Below, in pieces: positions 18,792-28,900 of a stretch of 64,000 nt of DNA (positions are counted from its first letter, which is position 1; each line of letters starts with the position of its first letter). Under the pieces are notes generated by a model. That model saw nothing but the letters and a program-made list of their open reading frames with translations, was not told the DNA's origin and made no database searches. The translations under genes were made by a program, and so were the position numbers. Source of the DNA: Cytobacillus sp. NJ13 (GTDB lineage: Bacteria; Bacillota; Bacilli; Bacillales; Cytobacillaceae). The stretch lies in NCBI GenBank assembly GCA_030348385.1, contig JAUCFP010000006.1, positions 1,736,001-1,800,000 of the forward strand, given 5' to 3'.

Positions 18792-20375
18792 TCACTCCTT
18801 GTCAGGATCTATACTTGTAAAATAATTTTTAACGATTTCCTCTAAATCAGCCGGAAGTTTATACCGGTCTGTACTCTGTCTGTACGACTTTTCATAGTTC
18901 CCGAAAACTTCACTGTAAGGTCTGATATTTCCTTTTAAGACAGGACCTTCCCCTTCAAGCTGCTGTCCTGGACTCCCCTGTGCAATGCTGCCATTGTCAT
19001 TTTCAATATTCGTCTTCCCTTCCATGCCAGATGGAATGGTGAGCAGATCCCTGGATCCCTGTCCGAGCCCGGCACCTCCTCCAAGACCGCTGCCTGACCC
19101 ACTCCCTGAGCCAGCCCCGGTACCAGAGCCCGAACCCGAACCATTTCCTGAGCCGTTTCCATTTCCTGAGCCGCTGCCTGAACCCGATCCGCTGCCATTG
19201 CCACTGTTTGAGCTATTGCCAGCTTGATTTTGCTTATTTTGCTGATTTGAATTATTCTGCTGCCCCTGATGAGGCGTATTGGAAGCGTTTCCTGAACTGC
19301 CAGGCTGGCCAGGCGGCGCAAAAGCGAGCTGTCCCGGGGTCATTCCATTCGCAGCCATTTGCTGCTGTAAAGAAATCCCTGAACGCTGCAGAGCATCTTG
19401 TGCTGCAGCCAGCTGTTTTACAAGCTCTTCTGATTGCAATGCCTTTTCGAGCTGATCCAGGAGACTTGACAGCTCTTCTTCAGACAACGGTACTTCACTG
19501 CCAGTAAGCTCTTTCAAGGTATTTCTTTGATCTTCATTAAGTTCCGTCCTCTGCTTATCAAGCTTTGACAACTCTTCCCTAAAGGAAGCCAGATCTTTTT
19601 CTTTCAGCATTCGGCTTAATTGTTCTAACCCGCTCTTATCAAGATCGTTTTTCATATTTTCCAGGGCTAGTGATTTTTCTTTTTCTTTCATTGCCTTTAA
19701 CTCTAAGCTTTTTGTTTGCTTCGCTAATTCCTTCAATGCTTCCTCAGCAGACTTTTTTTCTGCAATCTTGTCTTTTGCTTCTTCTAATGCTTTTTTCACT
19801 TCAGGATTCTTTTCTTTCTCAGCTTTTTTCTCAAGTTTCTCTTTAGCTTCTTCAACTATCTTGATTTCCTTCTCCTGTTTTAGCGCCAATTCCATTTTCT
19901 CGCCCGGAATCATGTATAAGAGCACTGCCAAACCAAGAAAAGACAAAAACATTAGAAAAGGTTTGGGAAGAATGTAAGTTTTCTTCCTGACTAAAACCTG
20001 ATGGTGCACCTTTTTCATGTGCTTTACTGCATCTGCCAGCTGCAATCTTGCCAGAATGCCATCATCGTGAAGGAAAGAATGGGCTGTCATGACCCTGTCT
20101 TCCGCTACAAACGTGTTATACAATGAAGCAGCCTGGGTCATGTCAGGGCGCCTCTTCCAAATTCGAAAAGCTGCATAAAAAGCAGACAGAAATAACATCA
20201 GCAGGAGATAGTTTTGCAGAAATGGGATAACAAAAAATCTTGCTGCCATCATAAGAAAAAAGGCCAAGACAGCAGCTGATAAAAGGAACACCTGGAATTC
20301 CTTAACGATCAGCTGAAATAGGAGCTGTCTTTTTACCGGTTTTAAAAGTCTAAGATATTGATTGCGGTTTTCCAC
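18792..20375 (-). CDS. Membrane coiled-coil protein with Gly/Ser-rich linker
   Basis: A 527-residue protein of unknown function. Three transmembrane segments lie near 25-45, 50-68 and 140-158. A long Glu/Lys-rich coiled coil follows at about 165-345. A Gln/Asn stretch then leads into a Gly/Ser/Asn linker of about 60 residues at roughly 385-445, and the tail ends in YKLPADLEEIVKNYF. The layout resembles DUF4175-type proteins next to MoxR operons, but I cannot confirm the family. I chose the GTG at 20375, nine bases after AAGGGA; an ATG at 20384 has its Shine-Dalgarno too close. A hairpin lies just upstream. The membrane-plus-coil layout suggests a scaffold. Confidence 0.8.
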   Translation of the reverse strand: MENRNQYLRLLKPVKRQLLFQLIVKEFQVFLLSAAVLAFFLMMAARFFVIPFLQNYLLLMLFLSAFYAAFRIWKRRPDMTQAASLYNTFVAEDRVMTAHSFLHDDGILARLQLADAVKHMKKVHHQVLVRKKTYILPKPFLMFLSFLGLAVLLYMIPGEKMELALKQEKEIKIVEEAKEKLEKKAEKEKNPEVKKALEEAKDKIAEKKSAEEALKELAKQTKSLELKAMKEKEKSLALENMKNDLDKSGLEQLSRMLKEKDLASFREELSKLDKQRTELNEDQRNTLKELTGSEVPLSEEELSSLLDQLEKALQSEELVKQLAAAQDALQRSGISLQQQMAANGMTPGQLAFAPPGQPGSSGNASNTPHQGQQNNSNQQNKQNQAGNSSNSGNGSGSGSGSGSGNGNGSGNGSGSGSGTGAGSGSGSGSGLGGGAGLGQGSRDLLTIPSGMEGKTNIENDNGSIAQGSPGQQLEGEGPVLKGNIRPYSEVFGNYEKSYRQSTDRYKLPADLEEIVKNYFTSIDPDKE

Positions 20376-20401
20376 CGATATCATTCCCTTATTAAAATTT
20401 A

Positions 20402-20431
20402 CGGGCAATCCCGTCTCCAGGGATTTGCCCG
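20402..20431 (-). terminator. Intra-operon hairpin between the permease and coiled-coil genes
   Basis: Stem CGGGCAAATCCC/GGGATTGCCCG with one bulge and a 7-base loop, directly after the ABC permease gene. On the minus strand it is followed by TAAATTTT, a weak T tract. It may attenuate transcription or stabilise the upstream mRNA, giving the ABC and MoxR halves different levels. Confidence 0.5.
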
Positions 20432-20439
20432 AATAAATG

Positions 20440-21288
20440 TTAGCCCTTTTTCATATTGGGACGGAGTTTTTTTATGCTCAGCAGAATAGCTCCAATGAAA
20501 ATCAATGTGTACGAAATTAAGTATGAAATCCATAAAGGAAATTCAATGCCTGTTGATCTAGTAATTTCATTGGTCATTTCCGGCTCAAAGGTGCTTATCA
20601 GAATAATGACCGGGTTGAGCATAGCCGGGAAGTATGCAAGAGGATTTGTGGGCTGAGTCCCTGTATAGCCATATGCATTGGTTAATTGCATAAAAATCAA
20701 AGTCAGGAATGCCGTTCCTCCTGCTAGAAATAAAGTAACCCCATAGGTGGTAACCATTGAGACAATTGTTTTTCTAATTAGCGTTGAAAACAAGACCCCG
20801 AGGCTTCCATAAACCAGAATGGTAAATAAATAAAAACCCATTGTCGTAAGCAGCTGACCTGGGGAAATGCCTCCAAATAAAAACACAAAGCTATAAAGAG
20901 GCAAACTTGCCGCAATAAGCAGAATCAAATATGAAATGGAAGAGATCAGCTTGCTCAATATAATGCTTGAAGAGCTTTGGGTCGTTGTGAGCAGAATATT
21001 TAAGGTCTGCCTCTCTCTTTCACTGCTGATAACCCCAGCTGTTAAACCGGGAGTAATAAACAGAATTAAGCCAAGCTGCAATATAGATAGAACCATAAAC
21101 ATTGTCCGGCTCTGATCTGGTTTAAAAAAGCCCTGCATGTTATTTGACAATGATTCTATAAAGATAAAACCAACAATGATCAGCCCTAATGCAAGGAGGT
21201 AAAAGAGTACCCCCAGGTAGCTTTTAAAGCTGCGGAAGCGGAGCTTAAACTCTTTATTCAGAACAGGATTTACAACTAAATTCTTCAT
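20440..21288 (-). CDS. ABC-2 type transporter permease
   Basis: A 282-residue membrane protein with six predicted transmembrane segments. The first lies near 26-46 (YLGVLFYLLALGLIIVGFIF) and the last near 252-272. The conserved loop TAGVISSERERQTLNILLTT is typical of ABC-2 export permeases. The start overlaps the ATPase gene by four bases (ATGA). With the ATPase it forms a complete transporter of unknown substrate; the two neighbouring operon parts suggest a role in envelope assembly. Confidence 0.93.
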   Translation of the reverse strand: MKNLVVNPVLNKEFKLRFRSFKSYLGVLFYLLALGLIIVGFIFIESLSNNMQGFFKPDQSRTMFMVLSILQLGLILFITPGLTAGVISSERERQTLNILLTTTQSSSSIILSKLISSISYLILLIAASLPLYSFVFLFGGISPGQLLTTMGFYLFTILVYGSLGVLFSTLIRKTIVSMVTTYGVTLFLAGGTAFLTLIFMQLTNAYGYTGTQPTNPLAYFPAMLNPVIILISTFEPEMTNEITRSTGIEFPLWISYLISYTLIFIGAILLSIKKLRPNMKKG

Positions 21289-22220
21289 GTCAGCTCAACT
21301 CCCTTTGTAATTTCCATAAAGACATCTTCCAGATCCGTTTCTGCTTCAGCAAAGCTGGTGATCGCCAAATTATTTAAAATGGCTCTTTTCAGCAGTTCTG
21401 TTTGTTCTTCAGCTATCCCTTTATAAATAAATTGAAAAGATGCTCCGTCTTCAAGCAAAGCTACTTTGAATATATTAGGATCATCTTCAAAAAAGGAGAC
21501 GGCCTTTTCTGCGCTTCCATGAACTTTTACAATGATCAGCCTTTCTCCCCTCAGCTGTGACTGAATATCAGCGACAGACCCCTGAGCCACCAGTTTCCCC
21601 TGATCAATAATGCCAATGGTATCGCACATTTCTGCAAGCTCAGGGAGAATATGTGAAGATATTAAAATTGTTTTGCCCATGCTTTTCAATTCTTTTAATA
21701 TTTCCCTCATTTCCACCCTAGCTCTTGGATCAAGTCCTGATGCAGGTTCATCAAGAATCAGCACTTCAGGATCATGGATAAGGCACCTGGCCAGGCAGAG
21801 ACGCTGCTTCATGCCTCTTGATAATAGGTCTACATATGACTCTCTTTTATTTGACAAGTTGACTAGGTCGAGAAGCTGCGGAATCAGCTTCTCGCGTTCT
21901 GCAAATGGTATTCCGTAACTCGCACCGTAGAAGTGCAGATACTCATCAGCCTTAAGCTGGTCATAAACCCCGAAGAAATCCGGCATATAACCTATCTGCT
22001 TCCTCACGAGCTTTGATTCCTTTTGAACATCATACCCGTTTACGTAAGCAGAGCCCGAAGTGGGAGCAAGTAAGGTTGCTAAAATGGAGAAGGTTGTGGA
22101 TTTTCCAGCACCATTCTGTCCGACAAAACCAAATACACTGCCTTTTTCTATATTTAAATTTAAAGAATCAAGTGCTGTAAATTTTCCGTATCTTTTCGAT
22201 AAATCCATAATTTCGATCAT
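21285..22220 (-). CDS. ABC transporter ATP-binding protein
   Basis: A 311-residue cytosolic ATPase of an ABC-2 exporter. Walker A is GQNGAGKST (residues 34-42), the signature is LSRGMKQ (133-139) and Walker B is VLILDEP (153-159). H-loop SSHILPELAEMC follows. The C-terminal 80 residues form the extra domain usual in this family. The ATG follows GGGGAGGTGG and overlaps the exported protein gene by four bases. Confidence 0.96.
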   Translation of the reverse strand: MIEIMDLSKRYGKFTALDSLNLNIEKGSVFGFVGQNGAGKSTTFSILATLLAPTSGSAYVNGYDVQKESKLVRKQIGYMPDFFGVYDQLKADEYLHFYGASYGIPFAEREKLIPQLLDLVNLSNKRESYVDLLSRGMKQRLCLARCLIHDPEVLILDEPASGLDPRARVEMREILKELKSMGKTILISSHILPELAEMCDTIGIIDQGKLVAQGSVADIQSQLRGERLIIVKVHGSAEKAVSFFEDDPNIFKVALLEDGASFQFIYKGIAEEQTELLKRAILNNLAITSFAEAETDLEDVFMEITKGVELT

Positions 22221-24592
22221 TTTTCCACCTCCCCTTTGATCGTAACAGCCGGCAATTGAACGAAAGGATCACCCTGAGCTGATTTATTAAGCTTTATAAT
22301 AAAACGGCCTTCTTTTGAAACAAACTGGGATAAGTCATCTTTACTTGTCAGCTTTATGCTCCTTTGATCCGGTTCAATCGGCAACCACTCACCTGTTTTA
22401 TGGTTTTTTATCGAATACTGTACGTTTTGGCTATTGACCCTTACCGAAATTTCTTCTAATCTATATGTTTTCTCTTTCAGCTGCTTCGGAAGGCTGAGAA
22501 TATATTCATATTCTCCGTCTTCAAGCATCATTTCTGCATTCGTGCTGCCCATGCCTTTTTCATAAATCTGACCCTGAATCACATTCCAATCAGCAGCCAT
22601 CATTCCATCTTTCAGTGTAAAGGATCCGGAGAACTCATTTATGGCCTCAAATGGCTGAAGGATCATATTTGTGTTATTCTGTTTTTCCTTCTTCCCTCTC
22701 ATGGCTACATCAATAATTGATTCTTTTGTAATACCAGCAAGGACTGGCTGAGCAACATCCCCAAGCAGAAATGTAGTGGAGGCGTATTCAAGCTTTTCTC
22801 TTCTTAACCTATTAATATCATTTTGACCATTGGCAGGGTATGCCACATTAAAAGTTCCTCCATATGGTCTGCTCAGCAGGGACTGCTTTATGGTTTTATC
22901 CACTTTAATTGTCTCATCCTTCTTGATTGGCCCTAATTTGATTGCTTCATTGCCTGACCAAATATATAATTCTTCAAAATCATACTCACTTTCGTTTTTG
23001 ATTGTTCCCGTTAATCTTTTTTCCTTAAGGGTTATGTCCGCTTCAAACTTCCCGCTGATTTCTGTCTGGGCCTTTCCGTAAATTGTTTTGGATGACCAAT
23101 ATTCTACCTCAGGGAAAATAATCTCATTGTTTTTTACTTTTTCAGCCATGATTCCGCCTCTAAGGGGATCAGATGAAGTGGAATTATTTGAATAAACCAC
23201 TGCATTAAATTCGCCTTTGGGCAATGAGAGGATATATTCACCGCTTTTATTTGACAGCAGGGTTGAAGCCTGATAACCGGTAAGCAGATTGTTATTCACT
23301 TTATATATCCCCATCTGGTTGAGCTGCGGCTGAGAAATTCTATCTTTTGCCCCCATTCCAAAGACAGCTGCACCCATTAATATGGCGATAGAAGGAATGA
23401 TCCACCAGGAATGCTCCCGTTTATCAAGCTTTCTTAATACAAAATAAAGAACAGGCACTATCAGAATAATATAACCGGCAAAAAGTCCAATAAGCTGCCC
23501 GATTGAAAAATTGGATGCAGGAAAGAATTCATTCACTTCTGCAAATTCCCAATACAGCTGGTCCAGGTAATCCTGAGAATATGGGCTGGATCCAATGCCG
23601 GCACCAGTTGCCTGATTAATAAAGTCTGCAAACCATGTGTCGTATCCCTGCCATGAAGATAAAGGCTCATCTCCCAGTGAAAAAGCTGTCTGCAAGATCG
23701 TCCCGCTTCCATACTCCTTTTTCACTGCTGCTGGAAGATCACCGCTTTCCGCGATAACTTCCGTACCCGTATCAATTGGACCAGTAAAGAGATTGAGCTC
23801 TTTAAAATCCGGCTCCTCTCCCTTTGGTGCCAGCAGGAATTTCACTGCACCGGCGGCCTCGTTTTCAGATTTCATTGGCAGCAAAGAATATAGCTCTCCA
23901 TAGGCGCCGCTTGCATCAGGTCCGCCTCCGGCAATCAATGCTCCACCGTTGTAAACCCATTCCCTTATAGCTTTTTGCTGTTTGTCACTAAGCTGGGAAA
24001 TCTTGTATTCATCAATCAGCAAATAATCGAGTGTTTCCAATCCTGTGGCATCATCCGGCAAATCTTCCTTATTAAGTTCAATCATCGATTTGGAAGGAAG
24101 CGTCCTTAATTCTTTTACACGGTCATAGTTCTCACTGAGAACACCAATTACTTCAGTTGCCATATCTATAAATTTTGGCTTTAATGTATTTTCACCTTTA
24201 AAACTAACTTTTTTCCCGTCTTGCCAATCTCCTTCATAAAGAGTCAGCAATGGGATGTTCTGATACATGGAAGGGTGGTCCTCCGCCATGCCAGGAATGG
24301 AAACCAAGTATTCCTTAGCTGCTCCCGCAGGAAGCTCTACTTTTACGGTAACCGCACCGCTCGTATTGTAGGATGGATGGTAACTTATCAGCAAATTCCC
24401 GCTAAATGCCTCTCCTGAATTTTCCATCTTAATACGCAGAGGAAACCCCTCTCCTCTTTTCACTTTTCCCCCAAAGACCTCCTCTAGAGAAACTTTGATG
24501 TCTGTGCTGGCAGCTTCTGCTGATTGGAATGGATGAAACATTAATACAAAGCAGAATAAAGCCATAATGATCACTTTTAATTTTCCGTGCAA
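22217..24592 (-). CDS. Exported/membrane protein, first gene of the accessory operon
   Basis: A 791-residue protein of unknown function. A signal peptide ends near residue 28 (HPFQSAEAAS). The extracytoplasmic N-terminal half has a beta domain and a GATase-like region (DYLLIDEYKISQLSDKQQ, WVYNGGALIAGGG) at about 190-230. Two transmembrane segments lie near 365-390 and 395-420, and a large beta-rich C-terminal domain follows. I chose the TTG at 24592, six bases after GGGGGAG; the ATG five codons upstream has no visible ribosome binding site. Gene order makes it a candidate partner of the ABC transporter. Confidence 0.82.
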   Translation of the reverse strand: MHGKLKVIIMALFCFVLMFHPFQSAEAASTDIKVSLEEVFGGKVKRGEGFPLRIKMENSGEAFSGNLLISYHPSYNTSGAVTVKVELPAGAAKEYLVSIPGMAEDHPSMYQNIPLLTLYEGDWQDGKKVSFKGENTLKPKFIDMATEVIGVLSENYDRVKELRTLPSKSMIELNKEDLPDDATGLETLDYLLIDEYKISQLSDKQQKAIREWVYNGGALIAGGGPDASGAYGELYSLLPMKSENEAAGAVKFLLAPKGEEPDFKELNLFTGPIDTGTEVIAESGDLPAAVKKEYGSGTILQTAFSLGDEPLSSWQGYDTWFADFINQATGAGIGSSPYSQDYLDQLYWEFAEVNEFFPASNFSIGQLIGLFAGYIILIVPVLYFVLRKLDKREHSWWIIPSIAILMGAAVFGMGAKDRISQPQLNQMGIYKVNNNLLTGYQASTLLSNKSGEYILSLPKGEFNAVVYSNNSTSSDPLRGGIMAEKVKNNEIIFPEVEYWSSKTIYGKAQTEISGKFEADITLKEKRLTGTIKNESEYDFEELYIWSGNEAIKLGPIKKDETIKVDKTIKQSLLSRPYGGTFNVAYPANGQNDINRLRREKLEYASTTFLLGDVAQPVLAGITKESIIDVAMRGKKEKQNNTNMILQPFEAINEFSGSFTLKDGMMAADWNVIQGQIYEKGMGSTNAEMMLEDGEYEYILSLPKQLKEKTYRLEEISVRVNSQNVQYSIKNHKTGEWLPIEPDQRSIKLTSKDDLSQFVSKEGRFIIKLNKSAQGDPFVQLPAVTIKGEVEK

Positions 24593-24778
24593 CCCAATCT
24601 CCCCCATTAAAATCGTAAGTATCAGCCTTTTGTTTTTTTATAGGCAGTCTTTATAACTATAAATATTGCCAGCCTGATGACTTCTTTCATAATATAGACG
24701 CAGCTTACTGACAAAAAGTTCCTGAGGATATTTATATAGTTAGTTTGTCAGACCTGAATTGAAAGAAATTTATCAACA

Positions 24779-24813
24779 TAGTGTAATTTTACACTAAAAA
24801 TCATAAAATTCAA
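24779..24813 (-). promoter_or_regulatory. Promoter of the accessory operon with an operator-like dyad over the -10
   Basis: On the minus strand TTGAAT (24813-24808) and TAAAAT (24791-24786) are 16 bases apart, with TG just before the -10. A perfect 18-base palindrome, TAGTGTAA-N2-TTACACTA, covers 24779-24796 and so overlaps the -10. The geometry fits a dimeric repressor. The leader to the TTG start is about 180 bases. I cannot name the regulator, and none is encoded in the operon. Confidence 0.55.
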
Positions 24814-24855
24814 ACTATTATTTATAATAAAATACATATTATTTCCATGATAAAA

Positions 24856-24887
24856 AAACAGCCGGAGACCTCGTTCTCCGGCTGTTT
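24856..24887 (-). terminator. Rho-independent terminator of ftsY
   Basis: A 13-bp stem AAACAGCCGGAGA/TCTCCGGCTGTTT with a 6-base loop, followed on the minus strand by seven T residues. It lies eight bases after the ftsY stop and isolates the rnc-smc-ftsY unit from the accessory operon. Confidence 0.95.
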
Positions 24888-24895
24888 ATCAATTC

Positions 24896-25909
24896 TTATT
24901 CCTCTTCTTCTTCTTCTTCTTCTTCTGCTTCTTTTTCGACTATGTCGGCAAAGAGTCCATAGACATACTGTTCTGCATTGAATTCCTGCAGGTCATCCAT
25001 TTTTTCTCCCAAGCCTACAAATTTCACCGGGATTTCAAGTTCATTTCTGATTGCAAGAACGATGCCGCCCTTTGCAGTTCCATCCAGCTTTGTAAGAACA
25101 ATACCAGAAACATCAGTGGCTTCCTTGAAGGTCTTAGCCTGAATCATGGCATTTTGTCCAGTTGTAGCGTCAAGAACAAGCAATACCTCATGCGGGGCAC
25201 CAGGTACTTCCCTTTCAATTACACGCTTAACTTTCTCCAATTCTTTCATCAGATTGACTTTGTTCTGCAGGCGTCCCGCAGTGTCACAGATTAAAATATC
25301 GGCTTTGCGCGACTTTGCAGATTGAACGGCATCATACATGACAGCTGCAGGGTCAGAGCCAGCCCCCTGCTTAATGACATCAACGCCGACACGTTCGCCC
25401 CACACCTCAAGCTGTTCAATCGCTCCAGCACGGAAGGTATCGCCTGCTGCAAGCAGGACATTTTTCCCTTCATTTTTGAACTTATGGGCAAGTTTTCCGA
25501 TCGTCGTCGTTTTTCCGACTCCGTTAACACCAACAAACAGGATAACCGTTAGTCCCTCTGTCTGAATATTTAATTCTGTGGAGATTTCGCCTGCGCTGTC
25601 ATATATTTCTACAAGCTTTTCTGAGATGACAGCCTGCACATCGCGAGGATCCTGAATATTCTTGCGCTTTACTTCCCTTCTCAGCTCTTCCACCAGTTCC
25701 ATGACAGTGTCAAATCCGACATCCGCCCCAATTAGGATTTCTTCCAGTTCCTCAAAAAATTCCTCATCCACTTTACGGTACCTGGAAACAAGGTCATTTA
25801 CCTTATTTGAAAAATTATCGCGCGTTTTGGTTAAACCGTCTTTAAACTTTTCAGTCACACTATCTGTCTGCTTGGTGATTTTTTCTTTTAGTTTTTTAAA
25901 GAAACTCAT
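24896..25909 (-). CDS. ftsY: SRP receptor FtsY
   Basis: GTPase that receives SRP-ribosome complexes at the membrane. The 337-residue protein has a basic N-terminal helix, an N domain, and a G domain with [10 protein letters not shown] at residues 127-136. [23 protein letters not shown] and the closing [12 protein letters not shown] follow. It ends in a run of nine glutamates encoded by a GAA/GAG microsatellite, not usual for FtsY. It follows smc by 71 bases. Confidence 0.97.
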   Translation of the reverse strand: MSFFKKLKEKITKQTDSVTEKFKDGLTKTRDNFSNKVNDLVSRYRKVDEEFFEELEEILIGADVGFDTVMELVEELRREVKRKNIQDPRDVQAVISEKLVEIYDSAGEISTELNIQTEGLTVILFVGVNGVGKTTTIGKLAHKFKNEGKNVLLAAGDTFRAGAIEQLEVWGERVGVDVIKQGAGSDPAAVMYDAVQSAKSRKADILICDTAGRLQNKVNLMKELEKVKRVIEREVPGAPHEVLLVLDATTGQNAMIQAKTFKEATDVSGIVLTKLDGTAKGGIVLAIRNELEIPVKFVGLGEKMDDLQEFNAEQYVYGLFADIVEKEAEEEEEEEEE

Positions 25910-25980
25910 GTTTTCACTTCCTTATAAATGCAATATGTATAAGTACGGAACAGGTTGCACGCTGCCCCGCATTAAATCTG

Positions 25981-28900
25981 CTATTGAGTAATTAATTCTC
26001 TGGTTTCTTCCAGACGTACAGATACCAGTTTGGAAACACCGGATTCCTGCATGGTTACACCGTAGAGGACATCCGCTTCTTCCATTGTTCCTTTTCTGTG
26101 GGTGATAACGATGAACTGGGTTTCGTCGCTGTATCTCTTTAAGTATTGGCTGAACCTTTGGACGTTCGCTTCATCCAGAGCTGCCTCTACTTCATCGAGA
26201 ATACAGAATGGAACAGGACGGACTTTCAAAATGGAAAATAGCAAGGCAATTGCTGTAAGCGCCCTTTCTCCACCCGATAATAATCCAAGGTTCTGCAGTT
26301 TCTTGCCTGGAGGCTGTGCGACAATTTCAACACCAGTATTCAATAAGTCATCAGGCTGAGTCAAGCGTAAATCGGCTCTGCCGCCACCGAATAAAGATTG
26401 GAAAACCGACTCAAAATGAAAACGGATCCCTGCAAACGTTTCTTCAAATCGCCTTTTCATTTCAACATCCATTTCATCAATAACCTGGAATAACGTATCT
26501 TTTGCTTCTTGAAGATCTGTTTTTTGTTCAAGCAGGAATTCATATCGTTCAGATACTCTGTCATATTCTTCGATTGCTCCAAGGTTTACAGCCCCAAGCT
26601 CTTCGATTGCCAGCTTTATGAGTTTTACTTTTTTTCGTGCTTCATCTATCTCAATCTGCAGCGGGTATTCTTCCTTTGCACCTTCAAAAGACAGCAAATA
26701 TTCTTCCCTTAAATGATTCAGCCTATTTTCCAGCTCAACATCCAGCCGGTTCTGCTTAACTTCCTCATCTTTCAAAACTTCTACCAGACCTTTATGCTGG
26801 CGTTTTAATTCTTTTGCCTCAAGTTCCAGGTCCTCTAAAGATGTTTGGAGCTTTAAGCGCTCATCCCTTCTTGAAGCAATTAATTCCAGCGTTTCATTTT
26901 TTTCCTTTAATTTTTGCTGTGCTGCCTCTTCCAGATGCTGCTCACCTGAAGAGCTATTCGTCATTTCGGATGAGAGCAGTTCTAAATCTTCTTTTACTGT
27001 CTTCAGCTTTTCCCTGTTAACAGCAAGCTCTGAATTTATTGCGGCTAGCTTGTCCTCAGCATGATTCAGCTGCTCACTCTTGGAAGCGAAGCTGATTTTC
27101 AGCTCATTTATTTCATATACCACAGTTTCCTTTGACGTCTGCTGGGTGTTTTTTCTTTCTGTTAACGCTTTAATCTCATTATCAAGATCAGCTATTTGTT
27201 TTTGCTGCTGCTCCAATAGATCTGCCAGCTCACTCTTTCTGATCAGCAGTCTTTCTCTATCTTCCGAAAACTGTGCTTTGTCCATATCATAAAGAGATAG
27301 GCGCTCATTAATGCTTTTCTCCTCAAACTCTACTTCTAGAAGCTCTCCTTTTACCTTCTGTTCCATCAAACGAAGCTCTTCACCTGTTTTTCTAAGCTGT
27401 TCAATTCGTGTTTCCTGTTTTTGGATTTCGCTTTTTTGCAGTTTCACTTGTTTTTCAAGATTAGCTGTCTTGGATTCCATATCCACAATTCGGGATTTCA
27501 GCTCTTCAAGTTCACCTTTACGTGAAAGGATTGAAGTGCTTTTCTGTTTCACAGCTCCGCCGGTCATGGATCCGCCGGGATTCACCACATCTCCATCAAT
27601 TGTAACGAGTCTCACACGGTATTGAAGCAGCTTCGCCAGTTCATTGGCTCCTTTAAGGTCCCGGGAAATAACCACATTGCCAAGCAAGTTTTCAATAGCG
27701 GACTGATGCCTTCCTTCAAACTGGATCAGTGAAGCAGCTTCACCAATAAAGGCGGGGTGGCCTTGAACCGATTGCAGTTGCCCGTTGTTAAGCTTTTTCC
27801 CCTTCACTACGCTCAACGGCAGGAAGGTTGCTCTGCCGTATGAATTCTTTTTCAGGAATTGGATGGCACTTCTCCCATCCTGCTCAGTCTGTACGATGAT
27901 ATGCTGCATGGCACCGCCAAGAGCAGTTTCAATCGCCGTTTCGTACTCTTTTGGCACCTGAATTAATTCCGCTACGGCTCCTTCAATTCCCTGCAGCTTG
28001 CTGCCCCTCGCTTTCAATACTTCCTTTACACCTTGGAAAAAGCCCGAAAAGTCTTCTTCCATTTCTTCAAGCATTTCCTGCCTGGATTTTGCCTGCTGCA
28101 AATACTGATAAGCCTGATACAATGTTTTTTCCTGCTTTTGATAATTATTCTTTAATGATTCAAGCTTGCGGTCTTCTGTTCGGAATACATGTACCTGACT
28201 CTCTATTTCCTTTTGCAGGCTTTCAAGGTCTGATTGTATCTTTTGCTTTTTCTCTTCGTTTTTCTTGCGGTCGGCAATATACTTTTCGTTATCCATCTCA
28301 AGCTTAGAACTGCGCTGACCCTGCTGGTTCAGCTGCTGATCAATATTCTGCAGTTCGTTTCTTGAAGCCGCCTGGCTATTCAGCACTTCAATATAATCAC
28401 TTTTCAGCGATTCAATTTTCTCTTCCGTATTTTCACTGAAGAGTTTGAGCTGATCCTGCTTTTCCTTTAATGCTTTTTGAAGCTTAACTGCTTCTGCCTT
28501 CACTTTTCCTTTGAGAGCCGACTGCTTTTCTTCCTGCTCTTTTAACTCAGTTATCTTCATAGAAAGTTCTTCCATGTTTCGATGAAGCTGGTCTTTATTC
28601 TGGCTGGCATTTTTCTTTCGCTCTTTTAGGACTTCTTTCCTGCCTTCCAGTTTTTCCAGCTCTTCACTGGCATGAAGGAGTACGTCCTGTAAATCATTTA
28701 CTGATTCATCGATTGCTGCTATATGATCCTTTAACTCTTCCATTTTCGCTTCTTTATTCTGGATAACTGCCGATAGCTTCATTTCATCTTCAGTATGCTG
28801 TTCAAGCTGACGTGAGAGCTGCTCCCATTTTGAATGCAGTTCCTCTATTTCATAAACTGTAAGGGCAACTTCTATTTTCTCCAGCTCTTCCTTCTGCTGC

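Noticed and set aside
18985..19227. Proline-rich plus-strand reading frame
   Set aside because: It is the antisense of the Gly/Ser linker of the minus-strand coiled-coil protein, whose repeat codons create it.
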